From: Candidatus Competibacteraceae bacterium
GTDB taxonomy: Bacteria; Pseudomonadota; Gammaproteobacteria; Competibacterales; Competibacteraceae
DNA: 9,287 bases
Assembly: GCA_012032855.1 (NCBI GenBank)
Contig: JAAUQA010000093.1
Span: forward strand, 1-9,287
Reading direction: 5' to 3'
Shown: one piece after another, positions 5,618 through 9,287 of the stretch
How the letters are laid out: every line of letters begins with the position of its first letter
How positions within the stretch are numbered: the first letter of the stretch is position 1
Position numbers and translations under genes: made by a program
Notes under the pieces: model-generated
Database searches by the model: none
Seen by the model: only the letters and a program-made list of their open reading frames with translations
What the model was told of the DNA's origin: nothing

Positions 5618-7353
5618 TCAGGCAATCCCGCTATTCGTAAACCTTGCGTGAGGCGGTTAGCATAGTCCTGACTGGCGAGTCTAAGAAACGCAAGCCAACC
5701 GGAAATAGTGAAATCCGGCTGAATGCGCAACACTTCAGATGCTGCCGCACGTGCTTGCGCTTGCCGTCCGGTTAGGGCGGACACTGCGGCGAGCAGAACC
5801 AATGGCGGGCGGTTACCCGGCATGAGGGCGGAAGCGGGTTCAATCAGTTCGAATGCTTCCTCGTACCGACCTACAAAAAAATACGCTTTGCCGAGATAGT
5901 AGGGGTAGTTCGGCGGATAAAAAGGATCAAGGCGCATGATCCGCTGTGTATACTCAATCGCCTCCGGCGCCCGACCGCCATGCGAAAGCATAATGGCATA
6001 ACGTCCATCCACCAAATTTGGATTGAGCTGCAGAGCCCGGTCAAACGCTGCCAACGCTTCGCTCATACGGTGCTGCCAGTATAATATCCAGCCCAGCGTA
6101 GCTTGCGCTTCTGCTAAGCTGGCGTCTAGGTCGACCGCCTGTTGCGCAAGCGATTGCGCATGATCGATAGTCGTCTGGTGTTGAAATTCACGACCGATTG
6201 GATGGTCAGCTGACGGCTCTAACCAAGCCAAAAGGTACGTATTCGCTAAAGCTTGCATAGCGAGTGCATAACGCTGATCGGCGGCTATTGCCCGTTCGTA
6301 AAGCGTGCGTACTTTGGCCAGGGTAGAGCCACGGCTATCACGCTGCAGGGTTCGCAGCAACGCGTTACCACGCAGATAGTCATCATAGGCAGTCAGTGTT
6401 TCAGGGGGCCTACGCAGCATTCGCTCAATTTCCGCCTTGGAGATGTGCGCTGCCAGAGAGATCACGATTTTTTGCACCAGCACGTCCTGGACGGCAAAGA
6501 CTGCGTCCAATTGGCTATCGTAACGTTCGGCCCAGAGTTGGCGATTATCGCGAGTGTCGATAAGTTGCGCGGTAATGCGCAGCTGTTGCAGGTCTTTACG
6601 GACACTGCCTTGAAGTAGATAGCGCGCCCCCAGCGCTTGTCCGATCTGCCTCGCATCAACCGTTTCATTCTTGTAATGCAAGGCTGAGCTGCGGGCAATG
6701 ACATCAAGATTGCCGAACTTGGAGAGGCTGACGGTCAAATCCTCGGTAATGCCATCGCTCAAATACGCCTGCTCCGGGTCATCGCTCAGGTTCATGAAGG
6801 GTAAAATGGCCACCGCGGGTTGTTGTCCGGTAACAGGAGCAAGCAAAGGCTGTCCCAGCCACCAAGCGCCACTAGCGAACGCAAACAGCAAAACGAAAAT
6901 ACCCGCTAACACACCGCCAAATCGCCAAGCGCCTGATACGCCAAGTTTCCCCACCACATCACTTTTTCCGCCGGCAGTACCGTCTTGAGAGATAAGGGTA
7001 ACGGAGTCGGTAGGTAACGGTGGGCCGGTTGGATTATGTTCAACCGGCGCGACAAACTGGTAGCCTCGACGCGGTAGTGTTTTGATGATTCGTTGCTCGC
7101 TGTCCCCCAGCGCCAGACGAACATCGCTGACACAACGCGTCAGCGACTCGTCAGATACCACGACGTCCGGCCAAACCGTTTCAATCAGCGTGGGCTTAGT
7201 CACCAATTGTCCGGCTTGTTCTACCAGACAGCAAAGTACATCGAAACTTTTTGGTCGCAGATCAATGCAACGACCGCCTAAAAACAAGGTTCGGCAACGC
7301 CTATCCAGCGTGAACCCTGCGAAATGAAATAGGTCATGCGCGATGTCATTCAC
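5614..7353 (-). CDS. CadC/ToxR-like membrane transcriptional regulator with TPR repeats
   Basis: A 579-residue protein. Residues 8-105 form an OmpR-type winged helix (FTLDRRCRTLFLGG, RPKSFDVLCCLVEQ, SLTRCVSDVRLALGD, IIKTLPRRGYQFVAPV). A low-complexity linker leads to one membrane helix at about 145-166. Residues 178-300 resemble the TolB-like N-terminal domain found in adenylate-cyclase-type and CadC-type regulators (AVAILPFMNLSDDPEQAYLSDG, GARYLLQGSVRK, LIDTRDNRQLWAERYD, IVISLAAHISKAEIE). TPR-like helices fill about 343-560. The topology implies DNA binding in the cytosol and sensing in the periplasm, with no phosphorylation. The start is a GTG at 7353, preceded by AGAGG at 7357-7362 on the minus strand. 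It is divergent from the cytochrome gene, which makes that gene and the intergenic repeats likely targets. The signal it senses is unknown. Confidence 0.88.
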   Translation of the reverse strand: MNDIAHDLFHFAGFTLDRRCRTLFLGGRCIDLRPKSFDVLCCLVEQAGQLVTKPTLIETVWPDVVVSDESLTRCVSDVRLALGDSEQRIIKTLPRRGYQFVAPVEHNPTGPPLPTDSVTLISQDGTAGGKSDVVGKLGVSGAWRFGGVLAGIFVLLFAFASGAWWLGQPLLAPVTGQQPAVAILPFMNLSDDPEQAYLSDGITEDLTVSLSKFGNLDVIARSSALHYKNETVDARQIGQALGARYLLQGSVRKDLQQLRITAQLIDTRDNRQLWAERYDSQLDAVFAVQDVLVQKIVISLAAHISKAEIERMLRRPPETLTAYDDYLRGNALLRTLQRDSRGSTLAKVRTLYERAIAADQRYALAMQALANTYLLAWLEPSADHPIGREFQHQTTIDHAQSLAQQAVDLDASLAEAQATLGWILYWQHRMSEALAAFDRALQLNPNLVDGRYAIMLSHGGRAPEAIEYTQRIMRLDPFYPPNYPYYLGKAYFFVGRYEEAFELIEPASALMPGNRPPLVLLAAVSALTGRQAQARAAASEVLRIQPDFTISGWLAFLRLASQDYANRLTQGLRIAGLPE

Positions 7354-7415
7354 TACCCTCTCCGAATAGACGGCAATTAGGTTAATCCACCGATGGGGCT
7401 GTCTACTCCGATCAA

Positions 7416-7465
7416 TTATTCAGCTATTTTCATGCTTTTTCAGCGATCGGTACAGGGTTTTTCAG
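7416..7465 (+). repeat. Three spaced TTWTTCAG direct repeats
   Basis: TTATTCAG (7416-7423), TTTTTCAG (7436-7443) and TTTTTCAG (7458-7465) lie 20 and 22 bp apart start to start, about two helical turns each. A weaker TTATTCAT is at 7487-7494. They sit in the divergent gap between the winged-helix regulator and the cytochrome gene. OmpR-type regulators often bind direct repeats on one face of the helix, so these are candidate operator sites. Their AT-rich, simple composition means chance is possible. Confidence 0.4.
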
Positions 7466-7547
7466 GACAAGCGGCCTGCTTTAGCGTTATTCATTTGATC
7501 GATGGAGAATGTCGGCTGGAATGTAAAATCGGAATGGAGAAAACGCT

Positions 7548-8456
7548 ATGTCACTGAAAATGCAGGCACGAAAAATACGGCTCTGGTACGGTGCACGTCG
7601 CTGGAACCGGCGAGAGCTGAATGCAGCCCTAATCTTTCTGGGATTGCTAACCAGTGCAATCGGCAATGCCGATACCCTGATCGAGCGCGGCAGCTATCTT
7701 GTCAATGCCGTGATGGCCTGCGACAACTGCCACACGCCTCGGGGACCGCACGGTTTGTTAATGGACAAACGCTTCTCCGGTGGCCAGCAGACCTGGGACG
7801 AGCCCACTTACACAGTTAAGGGTGCCAATATCACGCAAGATCGCGGGACCGGCATCGGCATGTGGAGCGACGACGAGATTAAACGCGCGCTTACTGACGG
7901 GATTCGCCCCGATGGCTCGCTACTGGCGCCGATCATGCCTTACACCTTCTATAAAATCATGACGCCCGGCGACCTAGATGCAGTGGTGGCTTACTTGCGC
8001 ACTATCGAGCCGATTGACAACGCAGTCGAACCGCCTATTTACAAGGCCGTGATGCCCGTCGAGCCTGTCCCGAACGCCGACCGGCCTTGGTCTGAATCGT
8101 CGCTGCGCGATCCGATCAAGCGTGGCTTTTACCTTGCCACGATCGCACACTGCATGGAATGCCATGCCCGACGTCCCGACGGACAGCATGATTATCGGCA
8201 TTGGCTTGGCAAAGGCGGCCACTCAATGAAAGGGCCGTTCGGCACGGTAACCGTCGCCAATATCACCTCGCATCAAACAGCGGGCATCGGCACCTGGAGT
8301 GATGACGAACTCAGGCGGGCGCTGACCCAAGGCGTATCGCGTGACGGTCGCCCGTTCATGCTCCCGATGGCTCGCCAGAACTACTTTCGCCGCATGACAG
8401 AGTCCGATCTCAATGTTCTAGTGATCTACCTGCGAACACTGCCCCCGCTTGAATAG
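7548..8456 (+). CDS. Exported diheme cytochrome c
   Basis: A 302-residue protein with two class I cytochrome c domains. The haem-binding motifs are CDNCH (58-62) and CMECH (202-206). Each is followed by matching blocks, VKGANITQD/GIGMWSDDEIKRALTDG and VTVANITSH/GIGTWSDDELRRALTQG, showing an internal duplication. Likely distal ligands are Met130 (APIMPY) and Met274 (MLPMAR). The signal peptide has an unusually long basic n-region (residues 1-22, many Arg) and a hydrophobic core ALIFLGLLTSAIG, with cleavage probably after NA at 40-41, so the mature protein is periplasmic or membrane-associated. The start is set by GGAGA at 7536-7540. Related diheme proteins serve as electron-carrying subunits of membrane dehydrogenases, but no such partner is nearby; the electron donor and acceptor are unknown. 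It is divergent from the regulator. Confidence 0.9.
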   Translation: MSLKMQARKIRLWYGARRWNRRELNAALIFLGLLTSAIGNADTLIERGSYLVNAVMACDNCHTPRGPHGLLMDKRFSGGQQTWDEPTYTVKGANITQDRGTGIGMWSDDEIKRALTDGIRPDGSLLAPIMPYTFYKIMTPGDLDAVVAYLRTIEPIDNAVEPPIYKAVMPVEPVPNADRPWSESSLRDPIKRGFYLATIAHCMECHARRPDGQHDYRHWLGKGGHSMKGPFGTVTVANITSHQTAGIGTWSDDELRRALTQGVSRDGRPFMLPMARQNYFRRMTESDLNVLVIYLRTLPPLE

Positions 8457-8474
8457 ACGGCAGATGGATTGGGG

Positions 8475-8505
8475 TTGACAGTTTCGGTGTTAAGCGAAGT
8501 ACACT
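8475..8505 (+). promoter_or_regulatory. Candidate sigma-70 promoter for msrB
   Basis: A perfect -35 box TTGACA at 8475-8480 is followed, after 19 bp, by TACACT at 8500-8505 as a modest -10 box. It lies just past the cytochrome stop and about 65 bp before the msrB start, so msrB could be expressed independently. The long spacer lowers confidence. Confidence 0.4.
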
Positions 8506-8568
8506 TTTTGCGCAGCAGCTTGTCAAACCCCGGTAAATATCCTGAGCAGTGAAATCAAGAGGCCACTG

Positions 8569-8982
8569 ATGACCAAACCAAAAATTGAAAAAACCGAGGC
8601 GGAATGGAAAGCTCAATTAACACCCGACCAATATGCGGTGTGCCGACAAAAAGGCACCGAACGTCCGTTTACCGGTCAATATCACGACTGTAAGGATTCG
8701 GGGGTTTACCGTTGCTCGTGTTGCGGCGCCGAACTGTTCGATTCTGCAACCAAATTCGATTCCGGCACCGGCTGGCCTAGTTTCTGGGAACCCGTTGCGG
8801 AGGACAATGTAGCCACTGAGTCGGACAATAGTCTGTTTATGCGCCGCACCGAGGTGTTATGTCAGCACTGCGGTGCGCATCTCGGTCATGTATTCAACGA
8901 TGGCCCGGCGCCTACCGGTTTGCGCTATTGCATCAACTCAGTGTCGTTAGAATTAACGCCTAAACAGGAGCAAGAGCAGTAG
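8569..8982 (+). CDS. msrB: Peptide-methionine (R)-S-oxide reductase
   Basis: A 137-residue MsrB with no signal peptide, so probably cytosolic. It repairs methionine-R-sulfoxide in proteins using thioredoxin. The zinc-binding cysteines are Cys49/Cys52 (YRCSCCG) and Cys98/Cys101 ([13 protein letters not shown]). The catalytic Cys is Cys121 in RYCINSVSL. Substrate-binding blocks GTERPFTG and [11 protein letters not shown] are present. At the position where many MsrBs (for example E. coli, SGCGWPSF) carry the resolving cysteine, this protein has Thr67, so recycling must use another cysteine or direct reduction of the sulfenic acid. AAGAGG at 8557-8562, 6 nt before the ATG, fixes the start. Length is typical for a single-domain MsrB. 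It follows the cytochrome by 112 bp on the same strand. Confidence 0.96.
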   Translation: MTKPKIEKTEAEWKAQLTPDQYAVCRQKGTERPFTGQYHDCKDSGVYRCSCCGAELFDSATKFDSGTGWPSFWEPVAEDNVATESDNSLFMRRTEVLCQHCGAHLGHVFNDGPAPTGLRYCINSVSLELTPKQEQEQ

Positions 8983-9009
8983 ACCGGCAATGTTCAGACA
9001 CAGGGAAGT

Positions 9010-9135
9010 TTAGCGAATTCCCCAACCGCCGTATCCCCGGAGAGGACGATAGGTGCGAGTCTCACAGCGGGTAATGTCCCGAAACGGGATGAGCTTCGCC
9101 CGCATCGGAAAGAAACGAACACCAACTGAGGTCAT
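9010..9135 (-). pseudogene. Fragment of a conserved membrane-protein gene (YGGWGIR motif)
   Basis: From an ATG at 9135 the minus strand reads 41 codons, ending at TAA 9010-9012. It contains VRFFPMRAKLIPFRDITRC followed by ETRTYRPLRGYGGWGIR. This matches, from memory, the PH-like part of a family of small bacterial membrane proteins in which VRFFP, a charged I-x-x-C-E-x-R-x-Y strand and YGGWGIR occur in this order. Full members have two membrane helices before it and 30 or more residues after it; both are missing here. The stop comes directly after the motif and sequence upstream does not resemble the family in any frame I read. It is therefore a remnant, broken by more than one base. The plus-strand open frame at 9053-9235 is its antisense shadow. 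The protein-like reading makes an RNA explanation for this stretch unnecessary. Confidence 0.5.
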
Positions 9136-9172
9136 GACGGATACAGGGGGTGCGAGTGACTTGCTGTCCGGT

Positions 9173-9286
9173 TTATTCTGGCTGCTTGGCTTTCACGAGC
9201 CGGTATCCCCACGGGGCCGGTGTTTGTGCCTTTAATTGCGCGGGCCATCTCCAACCAGGAGCAGGGCTGTCACCACAAACGGTGAC
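9173..9286 (-). CDS. C-terminal end of an unrecognised minus-strand reading frame, partial
   Basis: An open minus-strand frame enters from the window edge and stops at TAA 9173-9175, giving 37 residues rich in Pro and Trp (for example GWRWPAQLKAQTPAPWGYRL) with a basic end (VKAKQPE). I do not recognise it. The composition looks more protein-like than the other frames, but at this length chance is a real possibility. It lies about 40 bp upstream of the broken fragment on the same strand. Confidence 0.25.
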   Translation of the reverse strand, partial: VTVCGDSPAPGWRWPAQLKAQTPAPWGYRLVKAKQPE

Positions 9287-9287
9287 A

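Larger units (their letters stand above)
8983..9287. other. Gene-poor end region with remnants
   Basis: Beyond msrB no complete gene is visible up to the window edge. It holds the two minus-strand pieces described separately, several short GC-rich hairpins (for example TCCCG-AAA-CGGGA near 9076-9088, and CCGG/CCGG with CCCC/GGGG at 9200-9220) and a perfect 7-bp inverted repeat at the very end (TGTCACC, 6-nt loop, GGTGACA, 9268-9287). No poly-T follows the hairpins, so they are not typical terminators in what can be seen. Confidence 0.45.

Noticed and set aside
7495..7529. TTGATC and TAAAAT as a promoter for the cytochrome gene.
   Set aside because: The spacing is 23 bp and the implied transcript would start on or next to the ribosome binding site.
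9053..9287. Possible 5' end of a group II intron or structured RNA: GTGCG at 9053 followed by several GC-rich hairpins.
   Set aside because: The minus strand over the first half encodes a recognisable protein motif (RTYRPLRGYGGWGIR), which explains the sequence better. No intron domain V or reverse transcriptase is visible.

Overview
The window looks like chromosomal DNA of moderately high GC from a Gram-negative bacterium, most likely a gammaproteobacterium. This is inferred from the protein families present: an AmmeMemoRadiSam locus, an SseA-type sulfurtransferase, a CadC-like membrane regulator with a TPR tail, an exported diheme cytochrome c and MsrB. No rRNA, tRNA or CRISPR array was seen.

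Layout. Positions 1-1112 (minus strand) hold amrA (AMMECR1 domain, cut by the window edge) and amrB (Memo domain, read with a single-base frameshift). Across a 184-bp divergent gap, 1297-4460 (plus strand) is a compact four-gene run: amrS (radical SAM), a two-domain 3-mercaptopyruvate sulfurtransferase (frameshifted as read), a three-helix membrane protein of unknown role, and an NRDE/TANGO2-family protein. Positions 4571-5130 hold the 3' part of an IS5-type element, its transposase lacking the N-terminal half. It abuts the 3' end of a minus-strand pair at 5130-7353: a ToxR/CadC-like regulator (winged helix, one membrane helix, TolB-like segment, TPRs) and a small exported staphylococcal-nuclease-like protein joined to it by an ATGA overlap and also frameshifted as read. 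A 194-bp divergent gap with spaced TTWTTCAG repeats separates the regulator from a diheme cytochrome c (7548-8456). msrB follows with its own candidate promoter. The last 300 bp holds minus-strand gene remnants, including a short piece carrying a recognisable YGGWGIR-type motif.

How the genes work together. The three Amr proteins occur together in many bacteria and archaea, and here share one divergent control region. AmrS is co-transcribed with a sulfur-transfer enzyme and two poorly characterised proteins. The regulator, nuclease-like protein, cytochrome and MsrB suggest an envelope or redox-stress neighbourhood, but nothing in the sequence proves a link.

The most important caution is that three genes (amrB, the sulfurtransferase and the nuclease-like gene) are each broken by what looks like loss of one base in or beside a short homopolymer. 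Restoring one base gives a full-length protein of expected size in every case. This pattern fits sequencing or assembly error better than three independent gene deaths, so I treat them as probably intact genes. I did not find a convincing new defence or mobile system here.
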